Assembly: GCF_009687865.1 (NCBI RefSeq)
Contig: NZ_BLAE01000004.1
Coordinates: 234,863-298,862 of the forward strand
From: Acrocarpospora macrocephala
GTDB taxonomy: Bacteria; Actinomycetota; Actinomycetes; Streptosporangiales; Streptosporangiaceae
Length of the DNA stretch: 64,000 bases
Reading direction: 5' to 3'
Numbering within the stretch: the first letter of the stretch is position 1; each line of letters begins with the position of its first letter. A model generated the notes under the pieces. It was not told where the DNA came from and did not search any database. It was given only the letters and a program-made list of their open reading frames with translations. The position numbers and the translations under genes were made by a program. Of the stretch, positions 36,824-46,600 are shown piece after piece.

Positions 36824-37626
36824 CCGCGTCGCCTTCTGCTCGCGATCCGTCCGACGATGGCGGCGACCGCCATCAGCAGCGCGGAGCCGATCATCAAGAG
36901 CGATGCGGCTGCCGTGATGACCGGATCGGTCTGGTTCTGCACCGAGTCGAGGATCGCCTTGGGGAGCGTGACCTGGCCCGGTCCTCCCACGAAGTTGACG
37001 ATCACGACCTCGTCGAAGGCGTGGAGGAAGCCCATGATCGCGCTCGCGACGATCGCCGGCAGCAGAGCGCGGCCGGTGATCTCGAGGAGGGCGCGAGTCA
37101 GCGAGGCGCCCATCGTCATGGCGGCGAACTCGGGGGTGCGCGAGATCTTGCTCAAGCCCGTGGTGATGCCGATCAGCACGATCGGGAGGGCGAGCACCGC
37201 TTGCGCGACGATGAGTCCGAGGTTGGTCGAGGTGAGCCCGAGCCGCGAGTAGAGCGTGAACAGCCCGACGGCCAGGGCGGTCGTGGGGATGATGATGCTG
37301 GCGACCGCGGTGCCCTGCAGCAGGTTGCGTCCCGGCAGCTTGCTGCGCTGCGCGATCAGGCTGACCGGGAGCGCCACCGCCACGGCGAGAAAGGTGGCGG
37401 GCAGGGCCAGCGAGAGCGAGAGCCCGATCGACTCCATCCATACCGGGTCGCGGAACAGCTCCTGGTACTGGCGCCAGCCGAAGCCCCCCGGCGGGAAGGC
37501 GAACCGGACCTGGTCCGAGAACGAGATGAGCAGGACCACGACCACCGGGGCGAGGATGACGATGACGATCGCGGCGAGCGCGATCCGCCCGAGGGACCGG
37601 ACGACGATGTCGAGCAGTTTCGCCAC
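36820..37626 (-). CDS. ABC transporter permease (PotC type)
   Basis: 268 residues, six membrane helices. EAA loop 'EFAAMTMGASLTRALLEITGRALLPAI'. Pairs with the permease at 37628-38497. GTG start directly after that gene's stop. Class suggests polyamines or similar cationic solutes. Confidence 0.92.
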   Translation of the reverse strand: MAKLLDIVVRSLGRIALAAIVIVILAPVVVVLLISFSDQVRFAFPPGGFGWRQYQELFRDPVWMESIGLSLSLALPATFLAVAVALPVSLIAQRSKLPGRNLLQGTAVASIIIPTTALAVGLFTLYSRLGLTSTNLGLIVAQAVLALPIVLIGITTGLSKISRTPEFAAMTMGASLTRALLEITGRALLPAIVASAIMGFLHAFDEVVIVNFVGGPGQVTLPKAILDSVQNQTDPVITAAASLLMIGSALLMAVAAIVGRIASRRRRG

Positions 37627-37627
37627 G

Positions 37628-38497
37628 TCATGACCTCGTCATCGCTCGGCGGACGCTGCCGACGCCGACAAGTCCGATGGTGACGATCATCACCAGCAGC
37701 GCCACCACCAACAGGATCACCGAGAGGGCGGCGGCCGCGGGGAGGTCGAAGTACTGCAGGATGTTCGCCTGGATGAGGGTCGCCAGGAACGGGGACTTGG
37801 CACCGCCCAGCACGACCGGCGTGACGTAGAAGCCGACCGAGAGCGCGAAGACGATCGCGCCGGAGGCGATGAAACCGGGTCCGGCGAGCGGGACCATGAC
37901 CCGGAAGATCGATCCGGACCGGGTCGAACCCAGGACTTCGGCGTTGCGGAGGAGGTTGAGGTCGATGGTCTGGAACACGGCGTTGATCGTCAGCACGCCG
38001 AAGGGGATGAGCGAGTACGAGATGCCGAGCACGACAGCCGGCGTGGAGTACAACATCTGCACGGGGTCGAGCCCGAGAGCCCGGAGGCCGGCATTGACGA
38101 CGCCCTTGTTGGAGATCAGCAGCACGATCGCGTAGTTCTTGACCACGGCGCCCATCCAGAACGGCGCCAAGACACACACCCAGCACAGCGCGCGCACCCA
38201 GCGACGCCGCGTCGTGCGGATTGTCCAGCCGATGATGCTCGACACCAGGACGACGATGCCCGTCGCGACGAGGCTCGCCGTAAACGTCGTTGCGATGGCC
38301 TTCTGGCCAGAGCCGCTCGACAGGACGCGGCCGTACACCTCGAAGCCGTCTTGGCTCGACTCGATCACGAGCAGCACGAGCGGGTAGATCACGAAAACGG
38401 CGAGAAGCGCGATCGCCGGCAAGACCGCCACCAGGGCGTAGCGCTTCCGGATGTCAGGCGTCCATTCCCGCCGGCGCACGCGCAGTATGTCCGTCAT
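37628..38497 (-). CDS. ABC transporter permease (PotB type)
   Basis: 289 residues, six membrane helices, with EAA-like loop 'NLLRNAEVLGSTRSGSIFRVMVPLAGPG'. First membrane subunit of the polyamine-type importer. The 76-bp gap to the binding-protein gene holds no palindrome, so it belongs to the same transcript. Confidence 0.92.
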   Translation of the reverse strand: MTDILRVRRREWTPDIRKRYALVAVLPAIALLAVFVIYPLVLLVIESSQDGFEVYGRVLSSGSGQKAIATTFTASLVATGIVVLVSSIIGWTIRTTRRRWVRALCWVCVLAPFWMGAVVKNYAIVLLISNKGVVNAGLRALGLDPVQMLYSTPAVVLGISYSLIPFGVLTINAVFQTIDLNLLRNAEVLGSTRSGSIFRVMVPLAGPGFIASGAIVFALSVGFYVTPVVLGGAKSPFLATLIQANILQYFDLPAAAALSVILLVVALLVMIVTIGLVGVGSVRRAMTRS

Positions 38498-38573
38498 TCC
38501 TCGTCATGCCTTCCTGTCGAGCCTCGCACGGACCGGTGGAGGAGTGCACGGAGCGCACCCCCTACCGATCGGG

Positions 38574-39662
38574 CTATCCGGAGATGAACTCCTGGAACCG
38601 CTGGTTGATCTTGTCGAACTTCGCGTTGTAGTCGACGGCGTTCGGGACAGCGAGCTCGCCGTCGTGCTCAGGCGCGTTGGCGAATCGCTCGCGCTGGTCC
38701 GCAGGGACGAACTCGAGAGAGGCGGGGTCGATGGCCGTCTTCTGCGCCAGGACGGAGAACTGCGCCTGCTCCTTGAGGTGGGTGGCGTTCCACTCGACCA
38801 GATTCCACGCGGCCTTCATGTGCGGGGCGTTCTTCAGGACCACGGTCGTGCCCTGGGCCCGGGCGCCGTCGGCCCAGACAACCTCGTAGTTGCCGGTGGG
38901 GAGCAACTCGCCGTAGATGCGGGTCGCGTAGAGAATCCCCATGTCGGCCTCACCCTGCTCGAGCACCTGGGTGCCCTGGTCGACGGTGCTCCAGATCACC
39001 GACAAGGGGCGGATCTCCTCGAGCTTGGCGAACACCGCGTCCACGTCGATCGGCGTCGTCGAGGTCTTATCCCGCGGTACCCCGAGCGCAAGCTGCGCCG
39101 CGGTGATCGGGTAAATCGGGTTGAACCCAATGATGGCCCGCTTCTGCGGGAACTTCTCGACGTCGAAGAACTCCGCCATGCTTTGGGGGCAGACCTTGAC
39201 GCGCTCGGTGTTGCAGATGATGAGCATCGCCGTCCCGCCACTGTGGTAGCCGTAGTCGGTCACGTTCTCCGCGCCCAGCTGGTCGATGAGGCGCGCCTTG
39301 AGATCCGCCGGCAGAGGTTCGAGCAGGCCGGCGTCGGCGAGGAACGCCGCGTCCGAGTCGGTGATCGACTCGAGCACGTCCCACTCGGTCCGGTTGGCCG
39401 CGGCCTGCGCCTTGGTGCGCGCGACGAACAGACCCGGTGCGTCGACCTGCTGCAGCTCGATGCCGGTGTCTTTGGTGTACGGGTCGACGTAGGCGGTCTG
39501 GTACGACTTGCTCGCCAGACCGCCCCAGTTGGCGACGACGATGGGGCCTTGGGGCGCGGAGCCCGGGTCGTCCGAGCTCGAGCATCCTGCGAGCGCGAGC
39601 ATCGCGGCGGTGACGAGCGCGGCCGACCTGGCGACCGCCCTCTTGTGACGTTGCGGCGTCAT
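38574..39662 (-). CDS. ABC transporter substrate-binding lipoprotein (PotD type)
   Basis: 362 residues. Signal peptide with lipobox L-A-L-A-G-C (Cys 27), then 'IVVANWGGLASKSYQTAYVDPYTKDTGIEL', the start of PotD/PotF-family proteins. Residues around 'WDVLESITDSDAAFLADAGLLEPLP' match the family. The usual acidic polyamine-binding pocket cannot be judged by eye. A LacI-type operator 47 bp upstream (39709-39728) indicates its own controlled promoter. Confidence 0.92.
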   Translation of the reverse strand: MTPQRHKRAVARSAALVTAAMLALAGCSSSDDPGSAPQGPIVVANWGGLASKSYQTAYVDPYTKDTGIELQQVDAPGLFVARTKAQAAANRTEWDVLESITDSDAAFLADAGLLEPLPADLKARLIDQLGAENVTDYGYHSGGTAMLIICNTERVKVCPQSMAEFFDVEKFPQKRAIIGFNPIYPITAAQLALGVPRDKTSTTPIDVDAVFAKLEEIRPLSVIWSTVDQGTQVLEQGEADMGILYATRIYGELLPTGNYEVVWADGARAQGTTVVLKNAPHMKAAWNLVEWNATHLKEQAQFSVLAQKTAIDPASLEFVPADQRERFANAPEHDGELAVPNAVDYNAKFDKINQRFQEFISG

Positions 39663-39708
39663 TTTCTATCTCCTCATCTTTGAAAAGTGAACCAACCGAG
39701 GGAGGGCG

Positions 39709-39728
39709 GAATGCAATGGATTGCATTC
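39709..39728. promoter_or_regulatory. LacI-type operator, copy 1
   Basis: GAATGCAAT-gg-ATTGCATTC, 9-bp arms, same core TGCAAT..ATTGCA as the two sites near the regulator gene; 47 bp upstream of the binding-protein start. Confidence 0.75.
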
Positions 39729-39777
39729 GGCGGCGTCGGGAGCGATCGGGATACATGCGTCTGCCGCTCGATCGTCC

Positions 39778-41211
39778 CTATCCTGCGATGTTGATGCGGA
39801 ATCCCTGCGTCCAGCGCTCACGAATGGGCTGCTCGGGGATCAGCGAGAAACGACGACGGATGTCGGCTCTCGAGCGCTCCAGGCGCGCACGGACCGCCGG
39901 CCAATCGATATCGACGAGGGTGCCGTGCCGTTTCACGATCCGCCCGTCGACCATCACGGTGTCGACGAGGGCTGGGTTGCCGTAGTTCACGACGGCCGCG
40001 TAGGGATCCCACATCGGCGCCAGCCCGAGCACGTCGGTCTTCAACAGCAGCAGGTCCGCCTTCTTGCCGACGGTGAGGCTGCCGGTGACGTCGCCGAGCC
40101 CGATCGACTCCGCGCCCCCTATCGTCGCGATCTCGAGGACCTTTTTCTGATGGACCTTCCGCGTCATCGTGAGGGGATCCTTCAGCGAGCGCTCCAGACG
40201 CCAGACGTTCAGCAGCGCACGCATCTGGCCGAACATGTCGGCGGCCAGGTCGATCGTCGCGTCGATCCCGATGCTCGACTGGCCGCCCAGCGCCGTGAAC
40301 CGCTCGACCGCGGGGAACGCGCCGTAGGTCATCTCGATCTCGATAGCCGAGCTGAGCGAGGCGCCGCCATCGATGATCATCTGCAGCTCCTCGTCGGGCA
40401 GGTGATTGCCGTGCACGAAGAGCAGGTCAGGCCCGATCTCCCCGGCGTCGTGCAGCTCCCGCACGACCTTGAGCGGCTCGCGCGCGCTCATCCCCATGTG
40501 GATGCTGATCCGCGCCGGGTTCAAGGTGCGGCTCCACCGCACCTCCTCGAGCATCGACGCCGCCTCAGGGAGGGTCTCGAACTCGCGCGAGGCGATGCCG
40601 AAGCGCACCCTCGCCGAGTCGTCGCTGAAGTACGTGTCGCGGATGCGGGTGGCGTTGCGCTTGTGCCACTCGCTGAGCGGACTGTTCACCTCGCTCAGGA
40701 GGCGAGGGAGATTCCCGGGGTCGTCACCGGGCCGATAGGCGAGGTTCCGATAGGTTCCGTAGCAGTAGATGCCCCGGATGCCCGACTTGATGATGCCCTC
40801 GGCCAGCGCATCGGAGTGGGACTCGGACAGCTGCAGGTGGGAGTGGTCGACGAGCGTCGTTATCCCCGAGTCGAGCGCCTCGATCGCGCCGACCCAGTTC
40901 GCGAGCCCCGCATCCTCCGGCTCGTAGCAGACGCAGTACATGCCGCGGATGTACGTCATGTAGTCGAGCAGATTCCAGTCCGTGCGCACCCCGTGGAGCG
41001 GCGTCTGCCAGGTATGACGGTGGGTGTCCACGAAACCGGGGCACAACACCATCCCCGACGCGTCGATGACCTCGGTGCCGTCGATCTCCAGGCTCGGCGC
41101 GATGGCGGCGATGCGATCGCCCTCGACGAGCAGGTCTCCCGACGGCAGGTCGGATGAGCCATCCATCGGCAAGATCGTCGCGCCTTTGAAGAGCGTGCGT
41201 CTCGTACTCAT
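39778..41211 (-). CDS. TRZ/ATZ-family amidohydrolase (metal-dependent deaminase/chlorohydrolase-like)
   Basis: 477 residues from ATG 41209-41211. N-terminal metal pair H64-x-H66 ('GFVDTHRHTWQ'), downstream metal ligands expected at 'HMGMSA' and 'FVHGNHL', and the Asp at 'SIGIDATIDLAADMF'. The family includes cytosine, guanine, triazine and MTA/SAH deaminases. A long linker and 'TRKVHQKKVLEIATIGGAESIGLGDVTGSLTVGKKADLLLL' complete the fold. First gene of the minus-strand cluster; probably deaminates the compound brought in by the PotABCD-like importer. Confidence 0.93.
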   Translation of the reverse strand: MSTRRTLFKGATILPMDGSSDLPSGDLLVEGDRIAAIAPSLEIDGTEVIDASGMVLCPGFVDTHRHTWQTPLHGVRTDWNLLDYMTYIRGMYCVCYEPEDAGLANWVGAIEALDSGITTLVDHSHLQLSESHSDALAEGIIKSGIRGIYCYGTYRNLAYRPGDDPGNLPRLLSEVNSPLSEWHKRNATRIRDTYFSDDSARVRFGIASREFETLPEAASMLEEVRWSRTLNPARISIHMGMSAREPLKVVRELHDAGEIGPDLLFVHGNHLPDEELQMIIDGGASLSSAIEIEMTYGAFPAVERFTALGGQSSIGIDATIDLAADMFGQMRALLNVWRLERSLKDPLTMTRKVHQKKVLEIATIGGAESIGLGDVTGSLTVGKKADLLLLKTDVLGLAPMWDPYAAVVNYGNPALVDTVMVDGRIVKRHGTLVDIDWPAVRARLERSRADIRRRFSLIPEQPIRERWTQGFRINIAG

Positions 41212-41306
41212 CGCATGAACGGCTCGAGCCGGGGACCGGACTTCGTGTGTCGCTCTTCCGCATCCACTGTATCCATGACCGCCCATCGCCTTAGGGAGCT
41301 GTCTTG

Positions 41307-41320
41307 TGCAATGCATTGCA
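41307..41320. promoter_or_regulatory. LacI-type operator, copy 2
   Basis: Perfect palindrome TGCAATGCATTGCA, 96 bp upstream of the amidohydrolase start. Confidence 0.8.
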
Positions 41321-41451
41321 TCGCGATGCTGGAGATGGTTACGTACGCCACACGCGCGTGTCAACATCCTGTTTCGAACCACCACCGTGACGTCGAGCTT
41401 CGCCAATCCACGCGGCCCACCAGAATGTCGTTGCACCAAGTTGCACGTGCC

Positions 41452-41465
41452 TGCAAAGCATTGCA
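41452..41465. promoter_or_regulatory. LacI-type operator, copy 3
   Basis: TGCAAAGCATTGCA, one mismatch to copy 2, ending ten bases before the regulator start. Confidence 0.75.
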
Positions 41466-41475
41466 TCATACGTTC

Positions 41476-42510
41476 GTGGATCGATCGTCGGCACGCGTCA
41501 CGCTCAAGGACATCGCCCGCCTTGCGGGCGTCCATCCCGCCACGGCGTCCCGGGCATTGGACCCGGCCCGTGGCGACATGCTCACCCCGGAGACACGCGA
41601 CCGGGTGCGGCGGGTGGCCCAGGAGGCCGGCTACCAGGTCAACTCGTTCGCCCGCAGCCTGCGCAAGAACTCCAGCGGGATGGTGGGAGTCGTGGTTGCG
41701 GACGTCGCGAACCCGTTCCTGCCGCCCATCCTGCGCGGGATCGAGCAGATCATCCGCGCCGAGCAAAAGCTGCTGTTGATTGCGGAGACGCACGACGACG
41801 GCAGCACCCTACTGGAGATCATCGACCATTTCGTCGCTCGGCGCGTTGACGCGGTAATCCTCAGCGCGGCTCACCTTGGCGACGAGCACGCGGTGGCATC
41901 ACTTGCTGAGAAAATCCCGGTCGTGCTCGCCGTCCGCAGCGTCGGGTCAGCCCGGTTCCCCACCATCACGCATGACGACGTGCTCGGCGGGCAGCTCGCG
42001 GCCGAGCACCTCGTCAGTCTCGGCCACCGCGATCTAGCCCAGCTACGCGGACCGATGGATGTCAGTTCGTTCCGCGGCAGGGAACAAGGCTTCGCCGCCG
42101 TGATGTCCACGACGACGGCCCTCGAACGTTTCGTTGACCAGTCCGCAACCGCGCCGACGGTCGAAGAGGGCCGACGGCTCGCAAAAGCCATCCTGGACAC
42201 CCCGGGCCGGCATCCAACAGCCTTCTTTGCGCACAACGACCTCATGGCCGTCGGGGCACTGGAGGCATTGCGCGACCGAGGATTGACCTGCCCGCGAGAC
42301 ATCTCCATCGTGGGGTACAACGATGCGCCCTTATCGAATCACGTCAACCCACCACTGACGACCGTACGTCTACCCAGCCTCGAACTCGGCCGGCGAGTCG
42401 CCACGCTCGCTCTCGCGGTGATCGCAGGCTCGCCAACGGAGCCGACGATTGAGAAACTCCCACCAGAACTCGTCATCCGACAGTCGACGGCCGCCCCTTC
42501 CCACCCATGA
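41476..42510 (+). CDS. LacI-family regulator of the amidohydrolase/polyamine-type cluster
   Basis: 344 residues from GTG 41476. HTH 'VTLKDIARLAGVHPATASRALD' then hinge 'YQVNSFARSLRKNSSGMVGVVVADVANPF' and a sensor domain ending 'ISIVGYNDAPLSNHVNPPLTTVRLP'. No good ribosome site precedes the GTG, so it may be leaderless or weakly made. The three palindromes near the binding protein, amidohydrolase and its own start make it the likely local repressor. Confidence 0.92.
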   Translation: MDRSSARVTLKDIARLAGVHPATASRALDPARGDMLTPETRDRVRRVAQEAGYQVNSFARSLRKNSSGMVGVVVADVANPFLPPILRGIEQIIRAEQKLLLIAETHDDGSTLLEIIDHFVARRVDAVILSAAHLGDEHAVASLAEKIPVVLAVRSVGSARFPTITHDDVLGGQLAAEHLVSLGHRDLAQLRGPMDVSSFRGREQGFAAVMSTTTALERFVDQSATAPTVEEGRRLAKAILDTPGRHPTAFFAHNDLMAVGALEALRDRGLTCPRDISIVGYNDAPLSNHVNPPLTTVRLPSLELGRRVATLALAVIAGSPTEPTIEKLPPELVIRQSTAAPSHP

Positions 42511-42570
42511 GCCCGCAGCACCCTGGCACCAAAGCTCCTGGACATAGAACGAGAAAACGGGAAGGTAAGC

Positions 42571-42876
42571 ATGTCCGACATGGATCTCTCTGGACTTGTC
42601 TGGCGTAAGAGCGTCCTCAGCGGCGACGGCGGAGCGTCCTGCGTGGAAGTCGCCATCTGGCGGAAGAGTTCTCGCAGCGGCAACGGCGGTGCCGACTGTG
42701 TCGAAGTCGGCGTCCTCGACACCCCCGCCGACACCGCCCACAAGTCCGACCAAGACCAACTCATCGTCTTCCGCGACTCCAAGGACCCAGACGGGCCGAA
42801 GCTGTTCTTCACGAACTCCGAATGGGAAGCGTTCCGGCTCGGGATGAAGGACGGCGAGTTCGACGACATGATCTGA
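42571..42876 (+). CDS. tandem DUF397 protein
   Basis: 101 residues, ATG behind GGAAGG. Two DUF397 units in a row: 'WRKSVLSGDGGASCVEVA' and 'WRKSSRSGNGGADCVEVG', then 'VFRDSKDPDGPKLFFTNSEWEAFRLGMKDGEF'. DUF397 proteins (WhiJ/Scr1-linked) usually sit next to an HTH partner; here none adjoins it. The first unit is shortened. Confidence 0.92.
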   Translation: MSDMDLSGLVWRKSVLSGDGGASCVEVAIWRKSSRSGNGGADCVEVGVLDTPADTAHKSDQDQLIVFRDSKDPDGPKLFFTNSEWEAFRLGMKDGEFDDMI

Positions 42877-42899
42877 CGGAGTCGTACCGGCGCGAAAAG

Positions 42900-42928
42900 A
42901 GCAGCCTCTCCTGCTGTGGGGGGCTGCT
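42900..42928 (+). terminator. hairpin after the DUF397 gene
   Basis: AGCAGCC and GGCTGCT around a 15-base loop, followed by TT; ends the DUF397 transcript before the operators at 42946. Confidence 0.5.
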
Positions 42929-42945
42929 TTGTCGTTTGGACTCTT

Positions 42946-42962
42946 GTCAGGATCACCCTGAC
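42946..42962. promoter_or_regulatory. operator copy 1 upstream of the ClpX-zinc-finger gene
   Basis: GTCAGGATCACCCTGAC, one mismatch from the perfect copy centred 28 bp downstream. Confidence 0.7.
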
Positions 42963-42969
42963 GGGGGCA

Positions 42970-42994
42970 TGATGTCAGGGTCACCCTGACATCA
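42970..42994. promoter_or_regulatory. operator copy 2, 25-bp perfect palindrome
   Basis: 12-bp arms (TGATGTCAGGGT) around one C, ending 18 bp before the ATG of the zinc-finger protein. Two spaced copies are the layout of a cooperative repressor site. Confidence 0.8.
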
Positions 42995-43012
42995 ATCGCA
43001 TGAGGAGAGCAC

Positions 43013-43426
43013 ATGCCTGCCCCCACCCTCGCCGAGCAGGACCTTCGCTGCTCGTTCTGTACCAAGCCGAAGGACGAGGTCGCCAAGCTGATCGCGGGTG
43101 CCGGTGTCTTCATCTGCAACGAATGTGTGCAGCTCTGTGCGGAGATGCTGAAAGAGATCGCCGAGTCCGAAGCCACACCGGCCCCGCAGGCCGTACCGGA
43201 CGTCAAACTGCCGGAAATACCGGAAGTGCCCTGGCCGGACGCGATGACCGACCAGGAGATCCTGGACTTCCTGCCCAGGATCGCGGCGGTCGGCGCGCAG
43301 GTGGACGCGAACCTCAAGGTCTGGGTGGAGCGGCTGCGCGACCGTGGCGTCACCTGGGCCAGGATCGGCGCCGCCCTCGGGACCACCCGCCAGTCCGCCT
43401 GGGAGAAGTTCTCCGGCGAGGAGTGA
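43013..43426 (+). CDS. ClpX-type C4 zinc finger plus HTH protein, probable autoregulator
   Basis: 137 residues. Zinc finger of the ClpX N-terminus with C13-C16 and C35-C38 ('[26 protein letters not shown]'). A Pro-rich linker leads to a C-terminal helix-turn-helix ('[30 protein letters not shown]'). There is no AAA+ domain. The zinc finger in ClpX recognises adaptors and substrates, so this may be a DNA-binding adaptor for a Clp protease or simply a dimerising regulator. Two copies of a palindrome just upstream suggest it controls itself. Confidence 0.85.
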   Translation: MPAPTLAEQDLRCSFCTKPKDEVAKLIAGAGVFICNECVQLCAEMLKEIAESEATPAPQAVPDVKLPEIPEVPWPDAMTDQEILDFLPRIAAVGAQVDANLKVWVERLRDRGVTWARIGAALGTTRQSAWEKFSGEE

Positions 43427-43649
43427 CCCCAACCGGACCCAGACAATCCCAAACAGAACGATCTCGCCCTCACGTATCGGGATCGCCATGTGATCTCAAG
43501 AGGGAAATTGTCACGTTTTCGATATCACATGTGCATCGCCGCAGCGTATCGGCTGGATCACCGATTACTTTGACCCATGGTCAAGCGCCCGCAATCCCCT
43601 ATGGTGAGCGAAATACCGGACATCGGGGCGAAAAGCTTGGGGGTCGTCG

Positions 43650-46600
43650 ATGCGGGGGCGAACACCGCTGGTCCTGCGGCGTGCGGTCAGCGAGCCGCTG
43701 CTGCTGGTGGCCGCGTTCGGCTCCATTCTGCTCGCCACCACCGTGCTGGTCGCGCTGACCATGTACGCGGTGTCGGTCACCGAGGTCGGCGTCCGGCGCG
43801 CCACGGAGACGGCGTCGCTGGAGACCGTGTCGGCCCGGGTCAGCGCGCCGGTGGACGCGAACACCTTCCAAGCCTTCGACCGGAACGTCCGGCTCGAATT
43901 CACCGAAACCTACGGCGACATCCCGGCCGAGGTCAGCGTCAGCATCCGCTCCGACTCCTTCGCCCTGCCCGGCCAGGAGAAGCGTGAACTGCCGGAACTC
44001 ACCCGCTTCGCCGCCTACGAAGGGCTTGAGCAGCACGCTCGTGTGATCAGCGGCGCCTGGCCGAAGGACCAGCCGTCCGGCCCGGTCGAGGCGGTGCTCT
44101 CCCAGCCCGCCGCCCAGGCCATGAACGTCTCGGTCGGCAGCGAGTTCCGCATCGTCGGGCGCCTCGACGACAAGCCGGTCGACGTCAGGCTGGCCGGGAT
44201 CTTCCAGCTCACCGATCCGTACAGTGAGCGCTGGACCGGGGATGACATGCTTCGCCGGGGTTCGTCCATCGGCAACTACACGACCTATGGGCCGCTGGTC
44301 GTGCCCAGGGAGACCTTTGTCGCGAGGTTCGCGACGAATGTCACGGCGACCTGGCTCGCCGTACCGGATCTGCGGGATCTGCCCCAGGACGAGTTACGGC
44401 CGTTCGCCGACCGCGTCGCCGGGCTCAGCGATCGCCTCAAAGCGGACTGTTCCGCCTGTACAGCCTCCAGCCGCCTGCCCGAGATGCTCGCCCAGCTCGC
44501 CCAGGCCGCCCTGGTGGCCCGCTCGACCATGCTGGTGCCGGTGCTCCAGCTGCTCCTGCTCGCCGCCTACGCGCTGATGCTGACCGCACGCCTGCTCGCC
44601 GACCACCGGCGCATGGAGGTGGCGCTGCTGCGCTCGCGCGGCGCGGGCAGCGTACGCCTCGGCCTGCTCGCGGGCGCGGAGTCGCTGCTGGTGGCGGTGC
44701 CGTGCGCGATCGTCGCGCCATTCCTGGCCCCGCCGCTGCTGCAACTGGTCAGCTCCATCCCGTGGTTCAAGGCCTCGGGCGTACGGCTCACGCCCACACC
44801 GGACACGATGACGTTCGTGGTGTCGGCGGGGGTGGCGGTGGCCTGCGCGATCCTGCTGGCGTTGCCGGCGGTGCGGGGCGCCCGGCGTACATATGTGGAG
44901 GAGCAGTCGGCGCGCGGGCGGGGCGAGAAGCAGGGGCTGATCCAGCGGGCGGGCGGCGACCTGGTGCTGCTGGCGGTGGCGGCGCTGGCGGTGTGGCAGT
45001 TGCGGCGCTACGGCGCGCCGGTGACGTCCACCGCGGGAGGCGGGCTCGGGATCGACCCGCTGATCGTGATGGGGCCGGCGCTGGCGCTGCTGTGCGGCGG
45101 CATGCTGGGGCTGCGCCTGGTCCCGATCGTGGCCAAGCTGGCCGAGCGGCTCACCAGCAGGCGGCGGTCGCTGGCTCCGGCGCTGGGCGCGTGGCAGGTG
45201 AGCCGCCGGCCGCTGCGCTACTCGGGTCCGGTGCTGCTGCTCACCATGGCCATCGCGATCGGCGTGGTGTCGATCGCCACAGCGGCGACCTGGCGTAACT
45301 CGCAGCGGGATCAGGCCAATCACGTCGCCTCCGCCGACCTGCGGGTGGCCGGTCCCGTAGCCGGTGCCGAGTTGGGCCCGCTCGGCCGGGGCCCCACCTT
45401 CGCGAAGCTGCCCGGCGTGACCACGGCCGGCCCGGTCTACCGGGGCTCGGTCGAGGTGGGCGCGGTGGACGCCACGTTCCTGGCGGTGGACGCGACCAAG
45501 CTGGACCGGCTGATGACGCTCCGCGGCGACCTGGCCGAGGACCCGGTGGCCACGCTCGGGCGGGATCTGGCCGGGGAGCGGCCCGAATTCCCGGCGGTCC
45601 AGATTCCCGGAACGCCGAAGACGCTCGCGATGACCGTCCGGCTCGAACTGGACAAACCCGAAGTGGCCGCGTCCTACCGGAGCCTGGTGCCCCGGCTGGT
45701 GCTGCGGGACGCGCTCGGCGCGCGGCACGAGGCCAAGGCCGGGCTGCTGGTTCCGGACGGCGCCGACCATGTGCTCACGGTGGACCTGACCGCGTTCGCG
45801 GGACGGTCGGGGTCCATCGCGTACCCGCTGAGCCTGACCGGCCTGCTGCTGGACGTGCCGGTGCCGCCGGTCGGGTCGCCGTTCACGATGAGCGTGGCCG
45901 GTATCGCCGCCGACGGGCGGCCGCTCGCCGCGCCGGACTGGACGGCCATCGTCCGGGGCACCGGGCAGCTGCCGCCGCCGGAGGCTGTCTCCGGCGGGCT
46001 GCTCACCCTGCAGGTGCCGCGCGCCAACGCCGAGGAGTTCCCCGAGGCGCAGAGCCCGGGCTTCGTGGCGGTGATTCCGGGGACGCCCGAGACGCCGCTG
46101 CTACCGGTCGTGGTCACCGCCGACGTGGCCGTGTCGGCGAAGCTGGCCGTGGGGCGGGCGTCGCAGCTGTCCATCGACGGGCAGGATATTCCGGTCATGC
46201 CGGTCGGGATCGTGGCCGCGATGCCGGGGACGAGTGGGGACGCTCCCGCCGTACTCGCCGATTTGGAGACCTTGCAGGCGCGGGACCTGACGACGGCGCG
46301 GCCGCCGCACCTGGCCGGGGAGTGGTGGCTGGCCACCCCGGACGAGCGGGCCGCGGCCGAGCTGGCCGCGCACCCCGAATGGGATCACACCGTGGTGGAC
46401 CGGGCCGCGCTGACCCGGCAGCTGCGCGACGACCCGCTGGCCAGCGGGCTGCAGGGGGCGCTGATCCTCGGGTTCGCGGCGGCGCTGGTGTTCGCGGTGC
46501 TCGGCTTCATGGTCAACGCGGCCGTGGCGGCCCGGGAGCGGATGACCGAGTTCGTGCTGCTGCGCGCGCTCGGGGTGAGCTTCCGGCAGGTGTTCGGGCT

